DNA of 64,000 nt from Strigops habroptila (lineage: Eukaryota; Chordata; Aves; Psittaciformes; Psittacidae). Both the position numbers and the translations under genes were made by a program. Below the pieces are notes generated by a model. It made no database searches, had not been told where the DNA came from, and saw only the letters and a list, made by a program, of their open reading frames with translations. Below are positions 36,901 to 51,900 of the stretch, piece by piece. Positions within the stretch are counted from its first letter, which is position 1; each line of letters starts with the position of its first letter. Location: the NCBI RefSeq assembly GCF_004027225.2, contig NC_044279.2:48508744-48572743 (forward strand), written 5' to 3'.

Positions 36901-39900
36901 CCTAACAGGGTAATGGTACATCCTTAGTTCTTTCAGTAAAACTTCAATGAAAGGATTATCTGAAATAGCTAGATTTTTATTTTAATTCAGTTCTTCTGTG
37001 GATTTTCAAATATTCAACACTAACATATAAAAACTTCTAGGATACACTGCAGAAAAAAGTCAAGTTTAAAAAATATTTTCAGCAGTAGATCGTTTTGATT
37101 CTGCTAGAGCATAAAACAGAAGTATTACCAAAAAGTACTGGTTTTGACTAAGGTATGCTTCGTAATTCCAACAATATTAATGTAATGATCCTGAAGAAGA
37201 AAAAATATTCTAAAACTGAAGATCCCTGACAAACACCCAAAATATACACTGCAGAGACATTACGGCTGCTGTTGGAACTAAGTAAGGCACATTGCAGAAA
37301 TAAATCTCAAATACGAACTCATTTAAGGAAAAATATATCTTTAGATTCTTTCCTTGCTCCTCACAAAGGTTTTTTTAGGTACATCAATCTCACCTGCCTG
37401 AAGTTTCTAGAACTCTTCATAGGTTTTCTAGACTCCTTTATCACAACCATATTAGCACACAGTTAAGATGGGAAATTTATAAAGCATCTTGAAAGCTAAA
37501 CTTTGCAGCAGTAGGAAAATTTTAATTGGTTTTATTTTCTAGGAAGTTCACTTCCCATCTTACTACTTCTCATGGTGACAGCCAACATTAAGCACTTCTT
37601 CTCTCTGGTCCCTCATTTTAATACACTTTATTCCCATCACTTCCCAAAAGGAGCATTTAACTGCAGTTGTCCTATTTTGATATTACTGGAGGTCCATCAC
37701 AGAGACTTCACTGATAAACCACACGAATCTTCTAATGGAGCAACCATTTCCCTACTTAGACTAATTTTAGCTAAGTAAGTAAAGAGCAAAGTCTCATCTC
37801 TTTAGACCCTGTTATCTTCCGCAACAAAGAAAGTGCAAAGCAAAAGGAGCCCTTGGTAAACCATGCTGAGGAACAGCCCTCTCTATTTTTTAAATAAAAA
37901 AGACAAGACATTCTTTTCAGTAATTTCAACTTGGACAGATCTGGAACACCTAATGGCAGGCACACGTGCAAAGGGAATGTGGGAGACAGTTCTCCAGTGC
38001 CTTGCTCCTACTATATTTCTTTCCAGTCTCTTAATACCGTTACACAAAATGCAGCGCATAAAACACTTTTCTTACCTTAGCACTCTACTTTGGCAACATA
38101 CGAGTATACCATTCTTAAGCTTATTTTTTACTGGAATTAAAATGCATTTTTACAATTTTAGTAATGGTTCTTCAAATAACCAACTGTCCTGCATAAATCT
38201 CACAGTAGCATTTCTTTCATATAATTGCAAGATCTTCCTTGCCTACTGGTTCCATATTTAAAATAGTGAACAGGTTTCTCATGGATTTTAATAGAACCTG
38301 TCAACAATAACAAAGTTCACTGCATGAAGAAAAACAGGCTGAAGTAATTTTATCAGCCAAATGTCTGTAATAGAAAACAAAATGCATCAGCATAAGAAAA
38401 AAAAAAGCAGCAAAAATTATCTGGTATAAAACATTACATTCATGATGTAAAACAATGATTAATCCCACCCATGCACACCAGAGCCCTCTATGGTGTAATT
38501 CTCCACTGAAAGAATAGTGCACCCTTTCTGTTTGTGCACACAGAGAGATAAATGTATGCAAACTGTTACACAGCTTCAGAGGAATTTTTAAATCACTTTT
38601 ATAAAATTGCACCACATGAAAATAAAAAACAAAAAAGAAAAGAAAAAAGTAAATACCTGATGCCTTGTCTCCACATACAACACACAGATCAAACACTTTA
38701 TTTAGGCCCTGTTCACTGGGGGAGTTGTCTGTTAAAATCTGGAAAAAAAGTGTGAAGTATTTAATTTTTCTTTCTCTTACCATCGAGAAAGATTAAAATA
38801 TATCTCATACTTCTGGTTCTTCTCTAAGATAGGGTCTAAATCTAAAAAGTATAAGGTTTTCTCGACTCCATTTTACAGTCTTCACAGACAGAAAGGAGCA
38901 ACCTGCCATACCACTGTGCTCCTTTTCAAGGCGGAACAAGAGTTTTACTTGCAATACTTCAGATTTCAAGATCTCATTTGTCTAAATATTACTCCCGCAA
39001 AATGGGCTGACATTTTGAAAAACATTTAGCATCTGCGTACTCTTACCTTTTGTTCAATTTCCTATTTATATCCTAATGACTTGTTCATAGTACAAAAAAG
39101 ACTGAAGCATTACACAGATGGAACAAAAGAAATCCCTTGTAAAGGCTAGGATATCTACATTCAGGTTTATTAACTCCTTTTTTTGTAATATACATAAATG
39201 GTGGACCGACAGAAAACATAATCTGGATACTACCATTAACTGTCAAGTGGTCTATGGTTAGGCTTTCAGTAACAGTTTGACATTATTACAGTACTCTTGT
39301 CTCATCTCATTCATTTATCTCTGGTACCTGTAAAGCTTCATTAAGAATGTAATATTAGAGACCCAGCACTACAGGAGGTAGGCACTACAGCCTTCCATTT
39401 TATCTTTAAAATCTCTATCCCACTGCAACATAAAGCATGGCAGAAATTCAATTTGAAAAAGGAACACACATATAACGAGTAGCAACCAAAAATCATCTTG
39501 ACACTTATGTAAAGCAGAAAAGAAAAAAAATATTCTTCCCATTAAAGAGATTATAGTTCAGAAGTTTGAGAGGTTTCTAACTTCTACTGTGTCTTAATGA
39601 GAAGTCAGACTCTGTCATCCTTGTTTTGCATATTCAAAACAGGACCTCTGATAAAAAGAAAGGCAACTTGCTGAAAGAGAAAGTACCCTACCTTATGAGA
39701 GAGAATTTTTTAAGGAAGTTTGGAAGACAGTACAGGCAATATATACTGGAACATTTCACAAGCATACTTCTTTCTAGTTAGCCTTTCTTAACAATACTGT
39801 CTCAGAGATTCATCTATTAAGTTTGCTTTTAATACAACATCTTTTTAAGAAAAATATTGATGAGTTAAAAGAATATGAACCTTTCGTTCCTTCCTAATTA

Positions 39901-42900
39901 CCATTATTAACATTATGTATTTTCATGATGTTATATAAAATACACATAAACAAATTCTAAGTCCTTCCATAAATAAAGCCTGTACTGAAATGGGAAGTTC
40001 CACATAGGGAAGGGCTACAGAGTTGGGCCCATGATGAGATAAAAATCCCAGACTCTGAGAACTCATCAAATGACCTTGAACATAAAGAATAAAAATTGAT
40101 TATTAAGATAAAGAAGAGCTACTGAAGGTAAAGTAGATGATGGGAGAAAGTGCCTTGCCAAATGAGTCAACATAAAGGTAAGATGCAATAAATGGGAGGG
40201 TTTTTTGCAGAACAAATGAATGGCCATTTCAAGTGAAGGCTACAGAACAACAAAGAAGGTGAAATTGTAAATGATAAGATCATTTAGGGGAGAAAATATG
40301 AAAGATCAAAAAAAGGATGCAGTTGAACAACAAACGAATGGTACTGTGTATTTCACATAACAGTGGAAAAAAGAAATCTCTACCCATACATATTAGCTGA
40401 GAGTAGAACAATCTAACTAACGAGACAGGATACTCTGATGTCTCTCAAACTAACCTATTTTGCCCAAACTGTACAATCAGAACCAGAGCTTTCAATTTTT
40501 AGTCTAGACTTCCTCCGTTCCTGAATTTTGCCTTTTAAATCAGTGTGGCACACTCAATCTCTTAAATTGTCTTTGAATATTCTTTTTTATATGGATTACT
40601 TTAAATCATATCCCACTGATTTATACTTTTGTTGAGGTTTGCCTAAAATACAAAGTGTACAATAGTACTAAAAATGCTTAAATGCCTCTTAATAGGACTG
40701 ACTTTTGCTACTGCTCCTCTATTCTTAACAATCAAATTCTTTGGAGCAAGTATCTTGGATGTCCATTTGCAAAGATTTGCAAGTTTAAAATACGAAAATA
40801 ACATAATATATAATACAAAGATGTTTCAAGCTTATGCAACATGTGGGTAGTGAATCAGAGTACTGGACTGGCTCCCAGAAGAGTGCAAACTAAAAAGGTG
40901 CGGGGTCTTCAGCTGAAGAGGTTATTTGATAGAGGATATAATACTGATTTATAAAAACAATAGGATCCTTTAAAGCTGTTTCTTACAGTGCAAGAGACAC
41001 CCAACTACCTACTTCTCTCAGAAGATCAGCTATAGTATTGTTTGCATAATGTACAATTGCACTGTAGGATACTATACAGACCAAAGCATATATGGTCTAT
41101 ATAAATAACAAAAAAAGTTGTTAAACTTTATTGGCAGCCATCAAATAGGATGGTCTCACTGCAATTTCCAAACCAGGAGGTTGCTCTAAATCATCAGCTA
41201 ATGGAAGTGAAAGGGTATGCTCAGAAGCAGCACCATTTACTTGTCCAGTTTTCAGTATTTTTTCCTTAGGCAACTGTTTCTGGCCATCGTTTAAGTCTAA
41301 GATAGTGGACTAAATGGACTGTAGCTATCCTAATGTTGCCTGGCCTACCACACTGATGTATTTTAACAACAGCATAAATGTACATGGGTAAACAATATGC
41401 AGTAACTGTGCTTTAGCTGGAGTGCAGTAACCTCCTACTTCATTCGTGCTGAAGAAGCTCATCTCCCAAGCTGACTCTGCATATTCTTCACATCAGTGCC
41501 ATCCCTTCCTTGACAGGTGAGGATCTTGAGCAGAAGGTCTGGAAGTTGGAGGTGAGGACTAAGGAAGCCGCACATAGAATGTGCATGGCAGTAAGGTGCA
41601 CTTGGGACCAGTTTATGGAGTTACAACCTTGCATTAGTAAACCCCAAATCTTTAATGTTATTTTCCCATTCCAACTGAGTAAGGTTCTTCCCTACTAAAC
41701 AGCCTCTTTGAGAAACTATCTTGGAGTACAGTCCTCACAGCTGAACAGTAGTTACAACAGCATATGGGAAGGAAAACAAGCAGAACGAAATGTTAAGTGA
41801 TAATGGAGAAAAGAGTATGTTTTTCAACAATACATGAAAACAGATGGAGAGTCAGTGAAGCAGAAATAAAGGACCCTTGGTATGGCAGGAGCTGGAAATC
41901 ACAGTAAAAATAACAGTATTCTTTGCAATGTCATGAGCCAGGGTATAAATTTTAAAAGCAATAAATTTACAAAAATTAAAAAAATCACTTTTTTTTCATG
42001 ATTTCTAACTACCCACACTGAGGCCTTGTGCAAGGAAAAGCATACCATTGAAAAAAATAAAAAGGAGAACCCAGACAGACATATTTGGAAATAAAACATC
42101 TCTTCTTATCCCATTTGAACCAAAATTATGAAATAAGCGGATTATCTACCTGGATGTGTTGTGCAGATATATCAGGGGATGCAAAAAACAGTTGGTTGAC
42201 TCCTGCAGCATCTGGAGTTGCCAGGATAACTTTTCCTGGAGTGGAATCTTGTCTGGCAAGGATCACCTTGCTTGGGGTAGAGCCATCATGATTTGTTAAG
42301 ATGAATTGCTTGCCTGGTGTGCTCTGATCAAGTGCTGTAACAATCTGAATCTTCTGGCCCGTCTGCTGATCTGTGACAATCTAATAATACATTTATCTCA
42401 AATTGTTATGGCAATTTAAGTTCACCTTTGGGGCCCAAACTGGGCACTTGAAGAAAACAGGAATTTTGCCTTTGACATCTGTGAAGCTGAATTGTCTTCC
42501 CCTCTGTCACACACAAGTGAAATAAACTCAGGTGAAACCTTAGATTTTCACTGCATTTGAAACACATTTCAATTGAGGGTATCTGAAGTCAAAACCTAAG
42601 TTCATACTCAGGTTTTACAACTGGCTCGTGCTTTCGCAACACTACTGAAATCCTTGACGATTCCAGAATCCAGAATTTGAGCTATATCTGTAGTTCAGCC
42701 CTTGGACCCATCAGGCTGTGAGAGATCTTAACTCTTGAATTCACTGCATCATACCACGTGAAGTATTTAGCACCTCCCAGGTTTGGCTGCTTAACAAAAA
42801 CTTCTTAAAAACACAAATGTAGACTTCCAAGTGAAAAAAGTAAACATCAAACAGCAAGAAAAGCAATAACATTGTTGCACCTATATGTACATTTTAGGCT

Positions 42901-45900
42901 TCATTTCTGGGGGCTTTTTTTGCATATCTATACTGACATAAAATAAATAAACCAATAACCGGACCAACAGACTGGCATTCTTTTTCCATTTTATCCCCAT
43001 TTTCAAGCACAAATACAGCAAAATGTTATTAAATAATCCTCCACTAAACTCAGTTTTTTGCCAACTTTGACAGAAGATTATAATCTTCAGAGAAAATAAT
43101 CAAGATTCCTTATATCTTCTATCATAAATCTCACTTTTAGTCACTTCCTGCCTTTCTCCATCAAAACGCCTATATGGAAAACTGCCTGGTTTATTCTGGA
43201 GACTAAGGAGAATCATCCTACAAAGGCTGTTTCCTACAACCTATTTGTTGAATTACAGATCAATAAAATAGCTACTATTTTTATTTTTTTTTTTACCTAC
43301 AACCAAACATTTATGTCCACCTAGCCATCCGTAACATTTATGTGGTCCTTACTGCAGACAAAATCATGAGTTTCAAACTATACAAAAGGAAAGGGTTTCC
43401 TTCAGGTGGCCTTTTGCTATTAACATTTTAACAGATCAAATTTCATTTTTTTCTCTGCAAAACAATTAAAACTTTATTTAAGAGAAAAGTGTAGGTAAGA
43501 TGACAGAATTGCAGGTATAAAGATAGAAGAAAAGAATGTAAATTATCGTGAGATTTGGGGTGTAAGGTGGGAGGACAATGCAAAACCCCCACAATAGTTA
43601 TCAACGTGATTAATACAGGGTTTTCCATTCAGTTTTCTCAGATATGCACATGACCAGGACCCCAAATGACTAAAGTAGTCCCTTATTTCTCCTTTCTATA
43701 TTCTTCAGAAAGCAAATTTCCTTGCCCTTTTAATTCCCTTCTTTGCTTAACTTTCTTCTTCCATTCAGTTTTTTTTCATCTGCAAACAATTTCTCCTGTG
43801 TCATTTCTGGCTCTTTTCAAAGCAGCTGATGTTCCCTTCCCCTTCTCTCCAAACACATCTACGTTATGTGGATTAGGAGAAATCCAGTGCATGTTATCCT
43901 TAAGAGGGTGCAGACGTGTACAAAAGCCAAATACAGAATATTGTGCTGTTTCTTTCATTTCCAAACCTGCTCTTTGAAAGACACTTGTATCTAAAACCTG
44001 TCTCCCTATCAACACTTGAAAGTGCAACTATGTGTACATCAAAAAAGGCAAATACCTGATCTAGTTATGTTTATAGAATGTACAGTATAAAACCATGTCA
44101 AAAACCAGCATGTCCTGAACAGTGAAGGTACAAATTTTAGAGATTTGAACTAAATTTAAAATTATTTTTTGCAATATATGCTAAACAATATTTTTTCCTA
44201 TTGTAGTCCAGCTCCATAATTTGAAACCAGTATGTATTTGTAGACAAATATGGCAGGACATTAGGCAGAAGAACCACTGCTACTTCACACAAATCACTTC
44301 ACCTCCTATTTAACAAAGTGTCCCAATTCTTCAAATAGCTTTCTGCAATTCTAGGAGGATGCCCAGGTAGTCTTCACTACATGATATAGTAGGTATAGTG
44401 TTATGTTAGTATCTAGATAGAGCTATTCAAACTGCACAAATGGTTTCTGCAGCTGCCAAGCATTTGACAACTGACAGAGGCATAAGCAAAACCAGTTTAA
44501 ACAGTTAAGCACAATCTGTCTGCAGCTGACCTCTTATGGCCATATACCTGCAAAACCTCAGCTAAATCACAATGGGACTCTGAAAAGTGGAGCAGTTCAC
44601 CAAAGTATAACAACCTGCAATATCTAAATGTTGAGATAAGAGAAAAAAAAAAAAATCAGAGGGAAAAAGAAAACCACTTGTCTTCTCAAGGGAATCCATC
44701 AGGGCTCAGTGACAACTCGCTATGTTTCTTTATAATCTGAAACTCACTATCGCTAAAGGGATAATGTTACAAAACAGGAATATCTTAATTCATGACTGTC
44801 TGCTTAAAAAATATACTTCCCCATGTGTTTCATTTAAGCACCTGTCCTGGGTTCAGATGTAACAGTTATTTGTCTCCTTCCTAGTAGCTGGTGCTGGAGG
44901 ACAGTATTTTGCTTTGTTGCTTTTAAGCCTTGCCCATAAACAAGTCTTGACTTCCATTTGAAGATAATTTCAGTAAATTAAATACCTCAAAAATTCTGTG
45001 TTAGAAAAAAGAAAAGCATCTGAACACATTCTGTTTATAACAGAGCCAGTTTCGAACAGGAGTGACTGCTTAACAACAAATGTGACATTCAACTTCTATC
45101 CTAGAGAAATGTATACATTCCCTAAAAAGGCTGACAAATGAAACATGCTGTACAAACATTCTACTGAGGATTTTGTATTTCAAGATTTCAGATAATCATT
45201 TATGTGCATTTAACAGTAATAAAGGAAAAATATTGAATGAACATATAAACTCAAAATTAATAAATTTAATATTTATTATGAACATCTCACTGAAATGTAT
45301 TTTTACCTACAAACTACTCTTTCTGCAAGTTCTGCTTTGAGGAAAGTTTTCACTACTAAGTTCTACCTCATATCTAATTTATTTTAATTGATATTGGTGA
45401 CATGTTTGTAGCTGTCTGTTACAGGAAGGATGCCATTTGACTGAGCGTTGTTCCACACATATCAAGAGACAACCACAGCCCCAAAGCGCTTACTATCCAT
45501 TTTGAAGTAAAAACCGAGCACGGTGAAAACAGACAAGGGACAAAGTAGCTGGGTTAGAAACAAGTGATCTTCCAGCTACATGAGACAATGAAAAACTATA
45601 TAAAGGTCCCTGTCCCTAGAAATATAATTCTCTATGGTCATCATATTTGCAATAACTACAGTGCCTAACCAAAGTAATTCTCCCTGCACAAAAAAGCCGA
45701 CACAGAAGGGTTAGAAGCCTGCCACTGGCTTTGAACCAACAGAAGTGTCCTGCTGTTCAACAATAAACGCTCATGGGTTTATATATTGTCATCCCACACT
45801 CAGACCCTGATGCTGAAATTATATTAAATGGCTTCACACTACAGGGTCATTATAGCATACAGATACTGATAATGAAAACCAAGCATATAAAGATGGTGGT

Positions 45901-48900
45901 TAATTGATTAACATAAATTAGTTAATAAAGGGTAAAGCTGTACACGGAGAACAGAAAAGGAGTGGAGACAGCTGAAAGAATAAAGATCTACTGGATGGAT
46001 AGATAGGACTAGTACAATGACTAAAGCACAGGTACAGAAGATCATATATGGGGGCAGTTATAAAGAGTTTTGGAAGGTTGAAAGCTTGAATGCAATGCAC
46101 TGGAAACAGGAAAAAAACAGTGGAAAATGTTGAAAAGTGAAGCTGGCAAAAGAAAAAGCAGCCAAGATTATACTAGCAGCTGGCTCACTTTAAATCATAG
46201 AATGGTTTGGGTTGGAAAGGACCTTAAAATCATCTGGTTCCAACCCCCCTGCCATGGGTAGAGACACGTCACATTAGACTATGTTGCCCAAGGCTCTGTC
46301 AAAACCTGGCCTTTTGAACATTACCAGGGATGGAGCTTTTATCACTTTGGGCAACCTGTTCCAGTGCCTCACCACCCTCACAGTAAAGAACTTCTTCCTT
46401 ATATCTAACCTGAACTTCCCCTGTTTAAGTTCGAAACCATTCCCCTTGTCCTATCACTACAGTCCCTCATGAAATGAGTGGGTTTGTATGCAACAAGATA
46501 TATCTAAGAATATTTTTTAAATATATATTCTGCAGTTGCTATTTTTCTCTAGGACAAAATTTTAAAATAAAATGTTTGCAAGGACTTGCATTGACTTTCA
46601 AGGGATAAAAATACAAAACTAAATTCCCCAAATCCTCCTAATCTCCACACACACATATCTATATTGATTTAACTACCTACACTGTCAAGAATTTCATACC
46701 CTCCCTTGAACTGAAGAGTATTATTACCTGGCCAGGCTATGCGTCAGCATACCAAGACATGTAACATTGGTTGGGACAACAAAAAACCAGTATCTTTCTC
46801 AGACATTAGGTTCCCTTGCACTTTTTCATGACTTGTATCAATGATACAATGCAGTATTTCCCTCCCTCCCTGCTCCAAAATGTAGAAAAGTTCCAACAAC
46901 TCAGCTGAATTACCAAATATGAAAATTATTCATCTTTTATAAAGTATTTCATATATTTTATATATATCTTTTTTTTACATATGTATACACTCTATTTTTT
47001 ACAGTATTAGGGAAAATATTTTTCTTTTCAGTGGTTGTAATTTTTTGTAACTTTAAAATTCTTAGCATAAAAAAATAAAATAATAAAAACAGGAGGCGGC
47101 ACTGGAGTTTTTATTCCCGTTTCTATAGAAATAGTTTCTGCCACCAGGGCTGAGTATCTACATTCAAGCAAATATGGTGCAAATAAAAAAAGAACTAAAT
47201 GTGGAAACTGGTAAATAGTTCATCTCTGCTTTTAAAATGTACCAGAGGAAGCATACCTGTATACGTTGTGGTAAAGAGAGGCCTGAATCTGCAGGGACAA
47301 TCTGTATTCGTTGTGCTGACCCATCCATTAGTGTTTGTGTAACTGCTTCCTGGGAATGGGTAATCTAGAAAGAAGAAACAAATGTAATGGATTGACAACA
47401 TATACACTGCCTTAAGGATGGATACATCAATGCTTGAAACCTTCGGGTTCCACCAACTTCTGATTACTCTGCACAAGGCTACTGAAACTCTGACACTGTT
47501 ACTGTATAAAGTATGCAAATTATCGTAATCTAATTTAATAGCTTAATTTTGCTAATTAGAAAATTCTGTTTATTTCACTGTTTAAACCCATTTTGAAATA
47601 CCTTCCAACTGGAAATTTAGAAACATGTTAAGTAAAACAATTCATTGTTGACAAGTCCATGTAAGTTAATCAGATTGAATATTTATTACTGTTGATGTTC
47701 ATGAGACACAATTCCTTTCATCACAGCTGTGCCACATTTGCAATTAACTACTTTTACCTTAATGGCTTACTCAAAGTGACAAAAGAATTTCTGATGTGGA
47801 AACACAACAATTGGCCTTTTCTCTTCTGCTTTTCTGTTAAAGCAGCAAAACCAGAACTACAGAATTATACACTGGGGAACTATCAAGAAAGTTAAGAGAA
47901 CATGAATGAAATTGATTAAATCGGTAAGCTGTGTATCTTAAACCAAACTTAAATCTCTGTATGAGCGCTCTCAGATGCTATTTGTGGAAGTGTTTTAACT
48001 ATTATCAATGTTTTAAAAGTTCTTCACATGCTACAGCCAAAGGTATAATGGGGAAGATAATAACATTATTTGTCAATAGAAGTTAGGAAATACAGCTGCT
48101 ATTTGCAGAGGCTTGATCAAAAAGGACAAACTTTTTGTAGTACAAAGGGAGTTTGTATTCACAGAGCTTACAGATACCTTCAAACTGAAATTTTTGTCTT
48201 AAACTCCCAAGTAACTCCCTCAGTTTTTTGCAGTTCAAAAACTCTGGAATATCTCACAATTTTGTATTGATAAGAATTTCCAGTACTTACACCATCATAA
48301 AAATGCTCCTTTTCATCTGTCCATCTGCTGCCCATCCAAATTACCATAGAGAAAAAAATTATCTATCTGTATCACAGTAAGGGTACTGTTTCCTAACAGG
48401 TTGTGGGCTTCTTTGTTCCTCCTGGATCAGCTTCCTGATTTTGCAACCATACCACCATGTAAATGCTAGTATCAGCAGAAAAAAGCAGGCAAGAACATGC
48501 AACTGGTGGTGAGTATAATAGGAAAGAGTGGTGGGTAAGACTTCCCCTTGCAGCAGAAACATGAGCTCCCATCAGTCTAAGCTGATTTTGAAATTTCACC
48601 TAAAAAGGCATTACTTGTGGTACCAGCCCCAGCTCTTACAACCTCTTGCTCCTATCGCTTCAGCTTGGTAGGTAAAACTGGTTGTTAGTCATTCAGTGAC
48701 CTAGAATAGGACACTGATGCAGGTTAAAAAGCAGCCCAGCAAACAGACAGACAACCAAAGGCTATTCTTAGCGTAGCCGAAACCTTCAATCCCTATCTCC
48801 ACAATGCTCAGAAGCAAACGCATGAAAGCAAACGAGAGAATGGGATTAAGCTGCTGCAGGGATCACTCGAGCTGCCAGCATCATCAAAAGCAATGCCTGT

Positions 48901-51900
48901 CAAACTACTGCCCAAGCCATCTTCAAACACTGCTTTCTAAAAATACTCAATTTTTCATGAGCATGAATACTTTCCATATTCAAACAATTCATCCACTTAC
49001 TTGCTTAAGTAAAGGATAAAGAAGTGTTCATTATACAGTAAAATTTACAGTTTGAAAGATACTTTCATTAAAATTGTGTATCAGCCTTTCAAATGACATG
49101 CACACATGGTGATTTACAAGCAGTCGGAGTTTTGTATGAATTTATCTTTGCTTTGCAAAATAAGCTACATATTGCAGGACCGTTTTACGTTTGCTCCCTT
49201 AAAATGTCACGATCTATACGCTGTATAAGGTAAAACTGCTCTTCAACACCACAAAATATCAGCTTGACAGTTTTACTTCTACACAGAATACAGGGGGGGT
49301 TTATTGCAGGTGAAAAAAACACTGCTAAGAACAACCACAATATTTGTTAAAAATTGTGTTTTGTATGTGTATGACAGACTGTTTCAACAAATGCATAGCT
49401 TTTCCCTGTTACTGGCAGGTCCTGCAGAAACAAAACACTGGTTTGGGGTACTTAAGGTACCCAATCACAGTTTAAAGAAAGAAGATTGCTGCGGGTTCTT
49501 GACAGGCAACTTCCCTACATGAATCAAGGAATGTGATCTTGATATAGAAATATGCATTATCTCACACTCAGCAAAAGATGATCAGCAGTTGGCAGAATTA
49601 AAGAGAAACATTGTGCAATGTTCCATATAGGTAAGGCTGTAGATTCTTTTTTTAGCAAGTTTAGCTTTCATGCAATAGAGCCCTAAATTAACAAAAACGG
49701 ATGTTTGTGATCATCATCATAAAATTATTTGTGATAATTTTGTGTTTTAAAATGTTTCACAAACAATAATTAATATTATACAGAAACCAAAACCTGTATC
49801 AAAGAACATTTCTGGCCATTATGTCAATGAGACACAGAAGCACTTTCCATTCTCCTCAGAATTGGAACACCTCTCTATTTCCTTTCATGTTCTACTCACA
49901 TAGATTTTCTTGTAAATTCAATTAAACTACTTCAACATTCAAGAGAATTACAAATGCTAGCAAAAACACTACTGAAGTTCCACAGGCCTTAAACTACCGT
50001 TTTCAACGATTACATCAAGTAAGAACACTACCAAGCAATGATAGCCGGTAGGTCACAGGCAGGTAGGAATGTAAGGGGTTACATGAAGGCCCCTTTAAGA
50101 CCACTTTCCTTGCTGACTCCACTTTTCAGGCACTGCACTTGTGCATGGCATACACCTTCAAAAGCAATTTTGGTTTAGAGTCCCACCTTGCATTGCCTTG
50201 GCTGATGCTTTTTAGTACTCCTAAGCATGAGCCAGGTTGGGCTGCACCTTGTACCAGATAAGGGAACTGGCCCCAACTGGGAGGGAGAAAATTTTCTTCC
50301 ACTATCCTGTAATTCTTTTTCTCCCCCCAGTTTTGTCCACCACACAATGACACACAGAGCTTACATGAGCCAGACTAGCAGAGCATGAGAGTAAGTGGCT
50401 AAGTAAGGACTGGGGAATGCTTAAGCAGCCTGCACTGCTGCCAAATAAGATGCGATGGTCTCAGGTTCAGTAAATCCTTGCTACATGACAAACCCTAATC
50501 TACACTGCTGACAGAACAATATCCATGAAAACTGTAAGGCTGCGGTTTCCCCATGAGCAAAACCAGCCATCAGCTCTTTTTAGTGCTGTACCTCCACTCC
50601 TTCAATCTTCTCCCCTGCCTTCCCCTTGCTACCAACCATCTCCTTTGCAATGGCTCTGGTATTCCTTAGAGCCTTCTCGGACCGTACTCAAAGCACTAAC
50701 CCAGGAGAAAACCTTCCACTTGTTTTGGCCAAGTTACCTTGCTCTTAATGTGGAAACAAAATAAGAAAGAAACAGAAAAAGGACCTTCCCTCTCTCATGG
50801 CATAAAGATATTAAGCCAGCTCAATGTCTCATGGAATCACATTATGAAATTGAGAAACAACTCTCACAGAGACTAAACACTATCATCACACCACCCTCTT
50901 TTCTGAGTGGAATGTACACTTCAAACAGCTTTGACTAGCCTGTTATTTAAAACACATAAATAAATAAAAAACCCAGGAAACACAGCCCTATTTAGACCTC
51001 CATAAAGAATGATATTACTAAAACAAAACTACACTAGACATGCCATTCTCACCTACAAAGAGAACAAATGAGAGAAAAACCACACCATACATCACATAAA
51101 TCACTTATGTCGTCTGATACAGCCTTAGTAAAACTCAGATGCTACAACAATAAAAGCTGTAAGAATCTATACAGAACAGCATTAACCATACCCCCCCCGC
51201 TATTTGAAATCAAGACTGAGAACTAAAATTACTTGAAGAGTAAGCCTATGTCTAGACAACAAACCAATGATAGATATTTCAAGCTAAAAAAAAACAACCA
51301 AAACTTTTTATTTAAGATAAATGTCACTGCTCCTATCTAATTTAAAGTGGTGCTAATTTTAAATAGGCTATGCTATGATGAAACCTTCTAGATAAGGATG
51401 TATACTCTTATCTACACTCCCAAACTATTTGTGCATCTCAAAGTTCTCTGGCTGCAGCACACAGATTACAGAAAATGAAAACCAGAAGTTAGCAGAAACA
51501 ACAGCTCAATCTTCTTTTTGACTCATACCAACAAATACAGTGAAGAGCATGGCAAACCTTTACTAGCGAAAACGAAAGTGACAACTGAAGCAATTATTAA
51601 ATTGGAAAGTAAAAGCTATGTACTAACAACTCTCCTGATTGTAAATTTTGCAACTGAAAGTGAGCAAAGCAATTACGCAACCAGAAGGCTCTCTGCAGGC
51701 CCTAAAAGCAGAGCTGAACAGCTACTCACTTCCTGGAAACACTGCCAGATTTTCCTGAGCTTCATTTCTGTGCGGCAAACTTTGGCAAAAAAGACTTTGC
51801 AGCTTAACTTCAATAACTGGACATAATAGGGGTTTTTTTCAGTCTTCCTTGGGAGAGACTCTGGAAGCTTTGAGTGTACTAAAAATTATTTTCTCTTGTG

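Larger units (their letters stand above)
42381..47256 (-). other. NR2C1: NR2C1 intron between coding exons 2 and 3
   Basis: 4.9 kb. Contains the LTR-like fragment at 44843-44912 and the CR1 fragment at 46193-46474. The rest shows nothing recognisable. Confidence 0.75.

Noticed and set aside
38301..38783. 160-codon frame containing the start of the NR2C1 DNA-binding domain
   Set aside because: Only residues from 38657-38738 are coding; the rest is read-through of both flanking introns.
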